Shown here piece by piece: positions 1 to 8,826 of a stretch of 64,000 nucleotides of DNA. The position numbers and the translations under genes were made by a program. The notes under the pieces are model-generated. The model did no database searches. It was not told where the DNA came from and worked only from the letters and a program-made list of their open reading frames with translations. Positions within the stretch are counted from its first letter, which is position 1, and each line of letters opens with the position of its first letter. Source of the stretch: Paenibacillus nasutitermitis (GTDB taxonomy: Bacteria; Bacillota; Bacilli; Paenibacillales; Paenibacillaceae); assembly GCF_014641075.1 (NCBI RefSeq), contig NZ_BMHP01000004.1:124001-188000 (forward strand), read 5' to 3'.

Positions 1-888
1 TCGACCATTGCCGATCTGAGGGTCTCGAGCCGTGCAGGCGGCAGCCGCATCGCTCTTGGCGCAAAGGCAAAGGTTAAAAATTTCACGGCGAACGCCGGTG
101 CCACCGTAACCGGCGAAGGTGAAATCGGGACGGCGACGGTCAATGCGCCCGGCGTCGCGCTGGCCAAGAAGCCCGGCAAGCTGAACTTGACGGCGGGTGA
201 AGTTAAGATCGGCGGCGAAACAGTGACCAAAGGGAACGAAACGACGACGCCGCCAGGCACGGGAACGCCGGGCACGGGAACGCCAGGCACAGGGACGCCG
301 GGCACGGAAACACCGGGCACGGAAACGCCGGGCACGGAAACGCCAGGCACGGAAACGCCAGGCACGGAAAATCCAGGCACGGAAACGCCAGGCACGGAAA
401 ATCCGGGCACGGGAACACCGGGTACGGAAACGCCGGGTACAAATCCGCCAATAGAGCAGCCGACACGGCTGTACAGTTACGACGAGGCGCTGAGCGCATT
501 CGCGGAGACGGGAGCGGAAGGGCTGGTCAAGCAATACATCGCCTTCATTCAGGACCCGACCTATAAGCCTTCTACCGCGAATCCGAAGGTTGTCATGCCC
601 GACATGACGAATGCGACCACCTTCGTCAACCATGATTTTGATATCAAACCGTCCATTTTCGCATCCTTGCGGGGCGTCAACACCTCCGTTCTGAACGGTG
701 CGCGGACAACGCTTTGGATCGGCACGGACAACGGCGTGACGCGAATCAGCCTGGCGAATAATGCGATGAAGAGTTACACGACAGACAACAGTCAACTGAC
801 AGATAATAAGGTGCTGCTGCTCATTGCGGACGGAAGCACCGGCGTTTACGCCATAACCAAGAACGGTGTATCGCATATTTACCAGTAA
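1..888 (+). CDS. Surface protein with repeat linker, 5'-truncated by window edge
   Basis: The frame is open from base 1, so about 295 C-terminal residues are visible and the true start lies upstream. The first ~80 residues are Gly/Ala/Val-rich with a regular beta-strand rhythm, as in the parallel beta-repeat regions of Paenibacillus surface proteins. A low-complexity linker of 13 five-residue PGT units (PGTET/PGTGT/PGTEN) follows at 253-447. The last ~130 residues contain LWIGTDNGVTRI, typical of two-component-regulator propeller (Reg_prop) blades. It stops 18 bases before the next gene, which carries the same motif, so the two are probably one operon. Export is inferred from the linker type; no signal peptide is visible. 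Function unknown. Confidence 0.75.
   Translation, partial: STIADLRVSSRAGGSRIALGAKAKVKNFTANAGATVTGEGEIGTATVNAPGVALAKKPGKLNLTAGEVKIGGETVTKGNETTTPPGTGTPGTGTPGTGTPGTETPGTETPGTETPGTETPGTENPGTETPGTENPGTGTPGTETPGTNPPIEQPTRLYSYDEALSAFAETGAEGLVKQYIAFIQDPTYKPSTANPKVVMPDMTNATTFVNHDFDIKPSIFASLRGVNTSVLNGARTTLWIGTDNGVTRISLANNAMKSYTTDNSQLTDNKVLLLIADGSTGVYAITKNGVSHIYQ
253..447 (+). repeat. Tandem 15-bp repeat encoding 13 PGT units
   Basis: Thirteen consecutive 15-base units of the form ccRggYacgRaaacg encode a Pro-Gly-Thr-Glu/Gly-Thr/Asn linker. The third unit residue pair alternates ET, GT and EN. Such Thr/Pro linkers usually separate domains of secreted or wall-bound proteins and may be glycosylated. Near-identical units make this a likely site of length variation between strains. 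Confidence 0.9.
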
Positions 889-906
889 GAGAAAGGGGAT
901 CTCTCA

Positions 907-3477
907 ATGTTCATGATGAAGAAGCAAGGCAAACTGATTGCGGGCGTATTGGCGGCTTCCGTATTGTTCACGCTCCCCGTGATGCCGGCCTATGCGGCGA
1001 AGGACCCGGCCGCCGGATATTCCACCGTCCAACTGGAACCGGTGCAGATGAAGGAAATGACTTATTACAAGGCGGGCTCCTCTTCCATCCCTGCCACGAT
1101 TCAATGGGTAACGGATACGAATGCCCTCGAATTTCTGCCACTTTCGGTGATCGGCGATGTCACGAGCGTAGTGAAGGATGCGGATGGCGTTTACTGGATT
1201 GGTACGAAGAACGGGCTGCAGCGGGTCAATTTCAAGGAAAAAGACGCGAAGGACATCGTGCAGTATATGGCAGGGCCGCGTTATTTATACGGCGGAGACG
1301 ACCTCGTGACGGGATTGGCCAGCGACGGTGCTGGCGGGGTATGGGTCCGGACCGCCAGCGGCGTAACGCATATCGCCATGCCGAAGCGGACGTTGTACGA
1401 CAAGTCGTTTACGTACGAGAAGCTGATCACGCCCGTCAATGACCGGCGTGGCATGATTACCGGGACGCCCTTTACCTTTACGGAAACGAACCCCGGTTTC
1501 GACGCGGTCGATTATAATTCATCGACAGGCGTGTTCAAAGGTACTCCGAAGACGGACGACAACGACGGGCTGTGGACGAGCATGTACGCCATCGGGGAGA
1601 TTTTCAGGTACAAGGCGCTGCAGGAGCAGTACGGCGCCAGCCCCTCGCCGGAGCAGCTCCAGGAAATTGCGGATGCGAAGAAATCGGCGACGAGAGCGAC
1701 GAAGGCGGTGCTGCTGCTGGATTATGTATCCGGACGGGGCAACGGATTCCCGGCGCGTTCGTACATGCTTACTTCCGAGGCGCATGCACAGACGACGGGC
1801 AATTCGATCTATGGCTTCCAAAGTCAGAATGGCTTCTGGTTCCAACACTTCGTGGGACCGGATGCGGTCAATCCGAATGGCATTATTCCGAGCATGAAGC
1901 GGACGGACAAAGCACCGATCGGCTATGCGATGGTACGCGTGACTGAAGATGCCATGAAGAAGAAAGGCGATACCCTCTTTCCGTCAGGCGGGACAGACGT
2001 CATGAACTACAACGGTCTCGGCTTGAGCCACGAGGCTATCGCAGAGCTGAACAAAACCCGCCCCGAAGGCCAGAAGCTTGGGGAGGATATTAAAACAATT
2101 GTTGGAGTAATCGAAAATGAGGGCCAGGAAGACGAAATGATATCTCAGGTTCTTCCTGTCATTACAGCAGCTACGAACAACGTGCTTGTCAAAGTTGACA
2201 AGACGACCGGCGTTGACAACAAGCCGTTGTTCCAACTGACGGTGCCGGTGTACGAGCAAATTCCGGCATTCTTCAACGATTTGTTCCCGGATACGGCGAT
2301 ATTGGATGGTCATATTGACATGAACCAGATCGTCTACAAGGCGGACACGTCTTCAGATGAAGTAATCGGACATTATGCGTTGTTCTACGCAGCTTACAAA
2401 TACTTCATCGGCAACAGCAACGACCCGGAACTGGAGCAGCTGAAGGACTACGTCGAAGAAGCGACGCATCGCATGACGGAACTTATTCTGAAGGACGAAC
2501 ACTATTATATTGAAGATGCAACGGGTAAATCGACGCAGTGGTCGAAATGGTTTGGCAAATATTTCAACGACAACAGAGCGGTCATGGAGCAGCAGGAACA
2601 ATGGAAATTCCATGTAGGCGTCGACGGAGCGGGCAATGACGCGCTTTCCTACGGCTACGAGGACGCTCCGCTGAACGCGCTGGAGGTCATGGCGGCGCTG
2701 AAGGCGGCCAACTTCATCACGGCGGCGAAATTCCCGGCGGATGCGGCGAAATACGAGGCCGCATACAATATGGCTTTCGACGGTGAATACAGCAAGGGAG
2801 AGCCCTATGTGAACGGTAAAGGCTATATCGGCATGGCCAACGAATATATCGAACGCAGGCTGGTCCGGCAAGCGACGAACGCCTATAACGACAACGACAA
2901 CAAGGTCGTAAACCGGGACAATGTGACCGAGTATAACACGAACGCCAATGCTACGCTGCACAACGATTGGACGCAATATATCAACTATTCTGACGAGGAA
3001 TTGGCTTGGTTCGCGCTCTTCATTCTGGTCACCCATGAGCAGGAGCCCGGCAAACGCCAGCAGATCGTGAGCGCCTTCGATCAATGGTTCGAGAACGAGA
3101 AGCGCGAGGAGAACCCGTTCTATACATTCCTGTATCAGCTGGCGCATCCGGAGCGGACGGATATCGATCTGCAGGCGGCCGTGCGCTACTTGTACCGGCT
3201 GCCGGAGTTTCAGGTTACGTTCCCGGTTCAGAATAACCGTCAGGACGTCTTCTACATCGAGCCTGGTGACCGCGATAAAGATCGGAAGCAGAGCAATTAT
3301 GTGTTGGCGCCGGACGAGCGGCGCACAATGAAGAACAACGGCAACCCGTTCTCTGCGGACGAGCAAGCTGGTGCACCTAACCCGAACTACAATTACAATG
3401 GCGGCACGATGGAGGCCGGCTCGGTCTTCACGCTGCCATACTGGATGGGCCGCTACTTCGGCATCATCAAGGAATAG
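907..3477 (+). CDS. Secreted propeller-plus-helical protein, unknown function
   Basis: 856 residues. The ATG follows an aaagggg ribosome site by about 8 bases. A clear signal peptide (MMKKQGK, hydrophobic core, cleavage near AYA-A at about residue 30) predicts export. Residues ~85-165 hold two propeller-type blades (YWIGTKNGLQRV and VWVRTASGVTHI) like those at the end of the upstream gene. The remaining ~650 residues look largely helical, with conserved-looking motifs DGLWTSMYAIGEIFRY, KADTSSDEVIGHYAL and STQWSKW. These suggest an alpha/alpha-barrel enzyme acting on a polymer, but I cannot name a family and assign no activity. A strong terminator follows. Confidence 0.8.
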   Translation: MFMMKKQGKLIAGVLAASVLFTLPVMPAYAAKDPAAGYSTVQLEPVQMKEMTYYKAGSSSIPATIQWVTDTNALEFLPLSVIGDVTSVVKDADGVYWIGTKNGLQRVNFKEKDAKDIVQYMAGPRYLYGGDDLVTGLASDGAGGVWVRTASGVTHIAMPKRTLYDKSFTYEKLITPVNDRRGMITGTPFTFTETNPGFDAVDYNSSTGVFKGTPKTDDNDGLWTSMYAIGEIFRYKALQEQYGASPSPEQLQEIADAKKSATRATKAVLLLDYVSGRGNGFPARSYMLTSEAHAQTTGNSIYGFQSQNGFWFQHFVGPDAVNPNGIIPSMKRTDKAPIGYAMVRVTEDAMKKKGDTLFPSGGTDVMNYNGLGLSHEAIAELNKTRPEGQKLGEDIKTIVGVIENEGQEDEMISQVLPVITAATNNVLVKVDKTTGVDNKPLFQLTVPVYEQIPAFFNDLFPDTAILDGHIDMNQIVYKADTSSDEVIGHYALFYAAYKYFIGNSNDPELEQLKDYVEEATHRMTELILKDEHYYIEDATGKSTQWSKWFGKYFNDNRAVMEQQEQWKFHVGVDGAGNDALSYGYEDAPLNALEVMAALKAANFITAAKFPADAAKYEAAYNMAFDGEYSKGEPYVNGKGYIGMANEYIERRLVRQATNAYNDNDNKVVNRDNVTEYNTNANATLHNDWTQYINYSDEELAWFALFILVTHEQEPGKRQQIVSAFDQWFENEKREENPFYTFLYQLAHPERTDIDLQAAVRYLYRLPEFQVTFPVQNNRQDVFYIEPGDRDKDRKQSNYVLAPDERRTMKNNGNPFSADEQAGAPNPNYNYNGGTMEAGSVFTLPYWMGRYFGIIKE

Positions 3478-3546
3478 ACGCGGGACTGGAAAGCGGCGGC
3501 GGGGGATGACCCAAGGGGTGATTCCCCCTCTTCCGAGGCGCGACAA

Positions 3547-3580
3547 TAAAGAAGATCGCCGACGAAGGCGATCTTCTTTA
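3547..3580. terminator. Bidirectional terminator between convergent genes
   Basis: A perfect 14-bp stem (TAAAGAAGATCGCC and its complement) surrounds a 6-base loop, with A/T-rich ends on both sides. It sits between the end of the secreted protein gene and the end of the convergent GntR gene. Confidence 0.85.
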
Positions 3581-3625
3581 GCTTCGGATTTATTCGGGCT
3601 GCTCAGTTGTCCAGCCCTTCGAGGA

Positions 3626-4339
3626 TTAGAAATGCCTTTCGATAGTGTAGCTGGGGAAATCCCCGCGGAAGACGCCGAAGCTGTATTCGAGCGGCGTATT
3701 GTCCGCCAGGTAGGTGAAGGTTTTCACTTGCAGGCAGGGTGAGCCTTCTTTGATGCCGAGCAGCTTTTTGGCCGTCTTGTCGGCCAGGATCGGCTTCAGT
3801 TGCTCCACCGAGCGATGTGCCTTCAGGTTGTGCTTCGTCTCCAGGAAAGAGAACAGCGAGCCATCGGTATAATCGTTGACGAGGCCGGGAGCCAGGCTCC
3901 ATGCGATATAAGTATGTTCGTAGAGAAGCGGCTCGTTGTCGGCGTAGCGCACCCGCAGCAGCTGGTTGACCGGAGCATCCTGCGGAACGTGAAGGAATTC
4001 GTTCAGCGGCATTTCGGCGGGGATAACTTTGGCCTCGACGATTCTGCTCGTCGGTTCCTTGCCCTGCATCAGCACGTCTTCGGTGAAGCTGCGCGTCTGG
4101 ATGAGCTGAAGCTCCTTGCGCTTCACGAAGGTGCCTTTGCCCTGAATCCGTTCCAGAATGCCCTGCACTTCCAGCTCGCTGAGGGCAAGGCGGATCGTCG
4201 TCCGGCTGGCGCTGTATAATTCGCACAGGTCGGCTTCCGTCGGGAGCTTCTGACCGACCGAGTAGACGCCCGACTGGATTTGTTTGAGCAATTGCTCCTT
4301 AATATTAAAATACAAGGAATTGTTTTTTCTCTTTGTCAT
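3626..4339 (-). CDS. GntR-family regulator with UTRA domain
   Basis: 237 residues. The N-terminal ~70 residues are a GntR winged helix (LPTEADLCELYSASRTTIR, then GILERIQGKGTFV). Residues ~90-235 form a UTRA effector domain of the HutC/TreR type, ending in YTIERHF. A cggaggga ribosome site precedes the ATG. UTRA proteins usually bind phosphorylated sugars. It is transcribed away from a sugar kinase/GH4 operon, and two identical 12-mers in the shared intergenic region are candidate operators, so local control of that operon is likely. The ligand may be a 6-phospho-sugar (inference). Confidence 0.93.
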   Translation of the reverse strand: MTKRKNNSLYFNIKEQLLKQIQSGVYSVGQKLPTEADLCELYSASRTTIRLALSELEVQGILERIQGKGTFVKRKELQLIQTRSFTEDVLMQGKEPTSRIVEAKVIPAEMPLNEFLHVPQDAPVNQLLRVRYADNEPLLYEHTYIAWSLAPGLVNDYTDGSLFSFLETKHNLKAHRSVEQLKPILADKTAKKLLGIKEGSPCLQVKTFTYLADNTPLEYSFGVFRGDFPSYTIERHF

Positions 4340-4410
4340 TACAAATTCCCTCCGCTAGTAGACTCGGTTCATTATAGCATAGACAATCGATGGAACAAAA
4401 CAATAATATT

Positions 4411-4422
4411 GTAGTAACAAAT
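4411..4422 (+). promoter_or_regulatory. Candidate GntR operator, copy 1
   Basis: GTAGTAACAAAT occurs here, about 70 bases upstream of the gntR start, and again identically at 4653-4664. HutC/GntR operators are often short A/T-rich sites with a GT..AC core. Assignment to this GntR protein rests on position and duplication only. Confidence 0.5.
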
Positions 4423-4613
4423 TAGGCGGAGTTGTTTTGTTTTATTATTGAATTTTAAATAAATTCAAGTTGTGTGATAATCGTTATTTGCTCGTGTATC
4501 CGTTAATGAAAGTGAGATATTGATTTTATTGTAAAAGCGCAGAAACAAAAACCGGTGCTGGAAGGGGATTCATCGATAGTGCGGTCGATAACCGGCTCCA
4601 AAAAGAAATGATA

Positions 4614-4664
4614 TTGACATTTATAGTGATGAATATTAGTATTCATTTATTGGTAGTAACAAAT
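4614..4664 (+). promoter_or_regulatory. Promoter with overlapping GntR operator (copy 2)
   Basis: TTGACA at 4614-4619 and TAGTAT at 4637-4642 are 17 bases apart and give a plausible sigma-A promoter for the kinase/GH4 operon. The second GTAGTAACAAAT (4653-4664) lies just downstream of the -10, around the expected transcript start, a classical position for a repressor. Confidence 0.6.
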
Positions 4665-4753
4665 ATGGGAGATTTGTTCCGTATGAAAACGTCGATTACG
4701 CCAAACGGTTGCGCGGCGTAGGCACAGTCACAATAGCAAAGGAGTCGGGCAGC

Positions 4754-5734
4754 ATGTATTTAGCGGGTATAGACGGCGGCGGCAGCAAGACGTTCGCCAT
4801 CGTAACGGATGAACGCGGCTCCGTACTGGGTTCAGGATTATCGGGCTGCGGCAATCATCAGATGATCGGCGCCTCCGCCGCGGTGGCGAATATGAGCGAT
4901 GCGCTCCGCCAGGCGCTGCGGCAGGCAGGGATCCGCGAGGAGGAGCTGGAATTCGTCCAGTTCGGTCTAGCGGGCGCCGATCGTCCCTTCGATCTGGAGA
5001 AGCTTCAGCCGGAAATCGCCAAGCAGCTGGAGCTGCGCCAGTGGGCTATCGTGTGCGACACGATGGAAGGATTGCGCATCGGCAGTCCTGCCTACACGGG
5101 CGTCGTTCTCGTCTGCGGGAGCAACACGAACGCGGCAGGCCGGAACCGCGCAGGCGCGGTCGTCCAGGTCGGCGGCTTCGACGAGCTGTTCGGCGACCGG
5201 GCGGGCGGCTACTATTTGGCCCGGCAGGCTTTCGGCCGCACGATCCGGTCGTGGGAGGGCAGAGAGCCTTATAGCGAGCTGATCCGGAAGGTGCCAGAGG
5301 GGCTCGGCTTCACCGGCATGGAGGCGATGATTGAGCGTTATCTGGACGACAACATCGCCGAAGCTCCGCTGGAGCTGGCGCTGATCGTGCACGAGGCGGC
5401 CGCGGGGGGCGACTGGCTGTCCCGCGAGCTGCTGACAGAGATGGGCCTGGAGCTCGGCAAGTCCGCCGCAACCGTCATTCGGAAGCTAGGCGATTTTGAT
5501 GGGGCGGCTATTCCGGTCGTTTTGACGGGGAGCATTTTGCAGAACGGCCGCAATCCGCTGCTGCTGCAAGCATTAATGAAGGAAGCGGGCACGGAGCACT
5601 CGAACTGCTCGTTCGTCATTCCGAAGATGGCCCCTGTCTTCGGCTCGGTCCTGCTGGCGATGGACCGGTTGGGCATTCCCGCAACGGATGAGATCATCGC
5701 GAACTATGAACAGTTTGGAGGACATTCGAAATGA
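4754..5734 (+). CDS. BadF/BadG-type sugar kinase (N-acetylglucosamine kinase-like)
   Basis: 326 residues from the ATG at 4754, which has an AAAGGAG site about 9 bases upstream; earlier in-frame starts lack one. The N-terminus YLAGIDGGGSKTFAIVTDE is the phosphate-1 loop of the BadF/BadG/BcrA/BcrD ATPase family. GLAGADRP and VCGSNTNA are further family motifs. Members include N-acetylglucosamine and N-acetylmuramic acid kinases. Its stop overlaps the start of the GH4 gene (ATGA), so the two products are coupled. The kinase may phosphorylate the disaccharide that GH4 cleaves, or a released monosaccharide. The substrate cannot be read from sequence. Confidence 0.88.
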   Translation: MYLAGIDGGGSKTFAIVTDERGSVLGSGLSGCGNHQMIGASAAVANMSDALRQALRQAGIREEELEFVQFGLAGADRPFDLEKLQPEIAKQLELRQWAIVCDTMEGLRIGSPAYTGVVLVCGSNTNAAGRNRAGAVVQVGGFDELFGDRAGGYYLARQAFGRTIRSWEGREPYSELIRKVPEGLGFTGMEAMIERYLDDNIAEAPLELALIVHEAAAGGDWLSRELLTEMGLELGKSAATVIRKLGDFDGAAIPVVLTGSILQNGRNPLLLQALMKEAGTEHSNCSFVIPKMAPVFGSVLLAMDRLGIPATDEIIANYEQFGGHSK

Positions 5735-7062
5735 AGAAAAAACAGCTGAAAATCGCGGTAATCGGAGGTGGTTCGTCGTATACGCCAGAACTTATCGAAG
5801 GACTGATCCGTTATCATGACGTATTTCCGGTCTCCGAGCTGTATTTGGCGGACGTGAAGCCGGGGGAGGAGAAGCTGCGCATTATCGGCGAGCTGGCGCA
5901 ACGCATGATTGACGCGAGTGGCAAGCCGATCAAGCTGCACGTCACGCTTGACCGGCGGGAAGCGATCCGCGGGGCCGATTTCGTGTCCACGCAGATTCGC
6001 GTCGGCATGCTCGACGCCCGCTCCCGGGACGAGAAAATCCCGTTGGCCTATCAATTGATCGGTCAGGAAACGACGGGCGCAGGCGGCTTCGCCAAGGCGC
6101 TTCGCACGATTCCCGTCATTCTCGACATTTGCCGCGAGATGGAGGAGCTGGCGCCGGACGCGTTCCTGGTCAATTTCACCAACCCTGCGGGCATCGTCAC
6201 GGAGGCCGTCTCCAAGTATTCGAAAATACGGAGCGTCGGGCTATGTAATCTCCCGATCAGTACGAAAATGCAGATCGCCGAGCTTTACGGGGTCGACGCG
6301 TCGGAGCTGTTCATTGAGATGGCCGGCATCAATCATCTGAACTGGACGATGCGGCTCGTCATTGACGGCAAGGACCAGACGGCGGACTTCCTGGAGCGGG
6401 TGGCGGGCGCCAGCGGCATCTCGATGAAGAACATTCCCGATCTGGAGTGGGATGCGGAGTTCATTCGTTCGTTGGGGGCGCTCCCGTGCGCGTATCACCG
6501 GTACTTCTATATGAAGGATGAAATGTACCGCGAGATGAGCGTCAAACACCGGGAGACGGGCAAGACGAGAGCGGATGACGTGAAGGAAGTGGAAGCCGAA
6601 CTGTTCGAGCTCTACAAGCGGCCGGAGCTGACCTCAAAGCCGCCGCAGCTGGAGAAGCGCGGGGGTGCCTATTATTCGGAGGCGGCGGTGCAGCTGATGA
6701 AGTCGATCTACAACGATACCGGCGACATTCAGGTCGTGAACGTTCGCAACAACGGCATCATTGCCTGTCTGCCGGATGATGTGGCGATCGAGGTCAACTG
6801 CGTCATCAAGTCCGACGGACCGCATCCTTTGGCGCTGAGCAAGCCGCTGCCACCGCAAATCCGAGGGCTGCTGCAAGTGGTGAAAGCTTACGAGGAACTA
6901 ACGATCGAAGCGGCGGTTCACGGCGACTACCGCTCCGCTCTGCAGGCGCTGACAGTGCATCCGCTGGTGGGCGACGAGCAGGTGGCGAAGGCGGTACTGG
7001 ATGAAATCCTTCGCGCAAATGCGGACTATTTGCCGCAGTTTAGTAGGGTCGAGAGCAAGTAG
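5731..7062 (+). CDS. GH4 6-phospho-beta-glucosidase-like enzyme
   Basis: 443 residues, overlapping the kinase stop by four bases. The N-terminal Rossmann motif AVIGGGSSYTPE binds NAD. NFTNPAGI (148-155), LCNLP (Cys172) and GINHLNW (His202) give the catalytic and metal-binding residues expected of glycoside hydrolase family 4, which uses NAD and a divalent metal in a redox-elimination mechanism. The protein has family-typical length and no signal peptide, so it acts on phosphorylated disaccharides in the cytoplasm. No PTS or other transporter gene is adjacent, which is unusual. Linkage and sugar specificity remain open. Confidence 0.93.
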   Translation: MKKKQLKIAVIGGGSSYTPELIEGLIRYHDVFPVSELYLADVKPGEEKLRIIGELAQRMIDASGKPIKLHVTLDRREAIRGADFVSTQIRVGMLDARSRDEKIPLAYQLIGQETTGAGGFAKALRTIPVILDICREMEELAPDAFLVNFTNPAGIVTEAVSKYSKIRSVGLCNLPISTKMQIAELYGVDASELFIEMAGINHLNWTMRLVIDGKDQTADFLERVAGASGISMKNIPDLEWDAEFIRSLGALPCAYHRYFYMKDEMYREMSVKHRETGKTRADDVKEVEAELFELYKRPELTSKPPQLEKRGGAYYSEAAVQLMKSIYNDTGDIQVVNVRNNGIIACLPDDVAIEVNCVIKSDGPHPLALSKPLPPQIRGLLQVVKAYEELTIEAAVHGDYRSALQALTVHPLVGDEQVAKAVLDEILRANADYLPQFSRVESK

Positions 7063-7172
7063 AGGGAAGGATCGGCGCCCGGACAGCGTTGGATGATGGT
7101 ACCTCCGGTTCAAGAGCTAAGGAGCCGGGTGGTTGGCGGGAGGGATATGAACCTGTCCGGATTTGGCTAAAA

Positions 7173-7202
7173 TTGCTTCCCGCAAATCGCCAATGCTACA
7201 AT
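7173..7202 (+). promoter_or_regulatory. Probable corA promoter
   Basis: TTGCTT (7173-7178) and TACAAT (7197-7202) are 18 bases apart; a TG two bases before the -10 makes it an extended -10 promoter. It lies 30 bases before the corA start. Confidence 0.55.
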
Positions 7203-7231
7203 GGTAAGAAAATAGTGGATGGAGTACGCAT

Positions 7232-8182
7232 ATGATTCGTACGTTAGTGGTTACGAAGGATCGGCAGCTGATCGAGCATACGCCTGTACAGGATATCGAC
7301 CGGGAGCAGGCGAGATGGATCTGGGTGGATTTTTGCAAGCCGAGCGAAGAAGAAGTGGAACTGCTCGACTCCTATTTTCATTTTCACCCGCTTGCGATTG
7401 AAGACTGTCTGATTCATATGCAGCGCCCAAAGATGGATCACTATGAAGATATTCATTTCTTCGTTATGCATGCGATGAACGATAAAGCGCTGCGGCCGGT
7501 GGAGGTGGATATGTTCGTAGGTCCGGGCTTTGTCGTCACCTTCCATTGGAAACCGCTGCCGGAGATCGATGAAGCCTGGTCCAAGATGCTGCGCAAGCCC
7601 CAGTTTGAAGACCATGGCCCGCTGTATGCGGCTTATCTGGTTATGGATGAGCTGGTCGATCATTATTTTCCGGCTGTGGAAGCCATTGAGGACCAGCTGC
7701 TTGAATTCGAGGCGGAAGAAGATGATGTGGAGATTCAGGGAAAGCTCAGTGAAGTTTTTGATATCCGGAACAAGCTGCTGAAGCTGCGCAAAACGGTTTT
7801 GCCGATGCGGGATTTGCTGTACCGGGTAATCAACACGCAGCGGATTGATGGAATGGGTCATTATTTGATGTTTTTTACTGATATTCATGATCATCTGCTG
7901 AAGCTTTCGGAGATGGTGGATTCCAACCGCGATATGACATCCGATATGCGGGATCACTATATGTCGCTCAGTGCAAACCGGATGAATACTATTATGAAAA
8001 CATTGACGGTCATTACGACGATCTTCATGCCGCTCACCTTCATTGCCGGCGTATACGGAATGAATTTTCACAACATGCCTGAATTGAATTGGAATGCCGG
8101 ATATTTCGGGGTTCTTCTGATCATGCTCGCGCTTGGCGTCAGTATGTATCTCTGGTTCAAGAAAAAAGGATGGTTCGATTAA
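7232..8182 (+). CDS. corA: CorA-family magnesium/divalent cation channel
   Basis: 316 residues. A large soluble N-terminal domain (about 1-245) rich in Asp/Glu and long helices is followed by two membrane segments near the C-terminus. The signature YGMNF at 275-279 is the GMN selectivity motif of CorA, which works as a homopentamer in the membrane for Mg2+ (sometimes Co2+/Ni2+) entry. The C-terminus is basic (KKKGWFD), as expected on the cytoplasmic side. It is monocistronic with its own promoter and terminator. No Mg-sensing leader is evident in the short upstream region. Confidence 0.95.
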   Translation: MIRTLVVTKDRQLIEHTPVQDIDREQARWIWVDFCKPSEEEVELLDSYFHFHPLAIEDCLIHMQRPKMDHYEDIHFFVMHAMNDKALRPVEVDMFVGPGFVVTFHWKPLPEIDEAWSKMLRKPQFEDHGPLYAAYLVMDELVDHYFPAVEAIEDQLLEFEAEEDDVEIQGKLSEVFDIRNKLLKLRKTVLPMRDLLYRVINTQRIDGMGHYLMFFTDIHDHLLKLSEMVDSNRDMTSDMRDHYMSLSANRMNTIMKTLTVITTIFMPLTFIAGVYGMNFHNMPELNWNAGYFGVLLIMLALGVSMYLWFKKKGWFD

Positions 8183-8202
8183 AAGGACTGTTCCAAAAGA
8201 CG

Positions 8203-8246
8203 CATCCACTCCACATGCCTTAACCGGTGAAAGGGTGGATGTTTTT
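8203..8246 (+). terminator. corA terminator
   Basis: CATCCAC (8203-8209) pairs with GTGGATG (8235-8241) and is followed by five T. The loop is long. Confidence 0.6.
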
Positions 8247-8319
8247 GCGTAGCCGCATGATTCCGCTGGACCGGGGAAAGCTAACCGAAGATCAACCCGG
8301 TAAAAGGAGTGGAGCCTAA

Positions 8320-8607
8320 ATGGCCAGAAGAGGCAGAAGAAACCATGTTGTGCCCGGAGTAAGCCAGCAGATGAGCGCCTTTAAAGCGGAAGTGATGCGC
8401 AGGGAAGGCTATGCCGTCGACCCGAGCCGTCCGGACGATGTGAAATATGAGGTTGCCAAATCTCTCGGCGTTCCTCTTCAGCAGGGGGATAATGGCGAGC
8501 TGACTACGGAATCGGTGGGACATGTGGGGGGACGCATAGGCGGATCCATGGTCAGGGAACTGGTGCGGATGGCGCAGGAGAAGCTGGCCAAGGAGCCGCG
8601 GCAATAA
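8320..8607 (+). CDS. Alpha/beta-type small acid-soluble spore protein
   Basis: 95 residues with an AAAAGGAGTGG site upstream. The two SASP signatures are present: KYEVAKSLGVPL in the middle and GHVGGRIGGSMVRELVRMAQ near the end. These proteins coat DNA in the forespore, protect it from UV and heat, and are degraded at germination. It is somewhat longer than typical members (60-75 residues) because of a basic N-terminal extension (MARRGRRNHVVPG). Expression should be forespore-specific, but I could not identify a convincing sigma-G promoter. It directly shows a spore-former. Confidence 0.94.
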   Translation: MARRGRRNHVVPGVSQQMSAFKAEVMRREGYAVDPSRPDDVKYEVAKSLGVPLQQGDNGELTTESVGHVGGRIGGSMVRELVRMAQEKLAKEPRQ

Positions 8608-8679
8608 GGGGAAATCCATTAATAAAGGATTTAACCCGCTGAATTATGCATCCTGTTAAATGGTTGATTCCGTAAAAGG

Positions 8680-8706
8680 CCGTTAGAATATTCTAACGGT
8701 TTTTTT
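8680..8706 (+). terminator. SASP gene terminator
   Basis: The perfect palindrome CCGTTAGAATATTCTAACGG (8680-8699) is followed by seven T. Confidence 0.9.
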
Positions 8707-8826
8707 GCCGGTTTTTGAGATCGATTCTTAGGGGCACTCAGTCCTTTTTTAGCCGATGTTCATGTCATTTTCATATTAAGGGGATATAATGTGCCTATTC
8801 CAGTAAGAGGACAGGGGCTATCGTTT

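Noticed and set aside
253..447. Regular short repeats that could suggest a CRISPR array
   Set aside because: Units are contiguous 15-mers with no spacers and encode an in-frame PGT linker.
2353..3546. 397-codon open frame on the - strand opposite the secreted protein gene
   Set aside because: No ribosome site, low-complexity Arg/Val/Leu product, and it would run across the terminator. Shadow frame.
4460..4500. Fur-like TGATAATCGTTATT sequence upstream of the kinase/GH4 operon
   Set aside because: Only one half fits the 7-1-7 Fur pattern and the operon has no link to iron.
8221..8320. Sigma-G promoter for the spore protein gene
   Set aside because: CATGATT at 8256-8262 resembles a -10, but no -35 lies at the required spacing, so it is not claimed.
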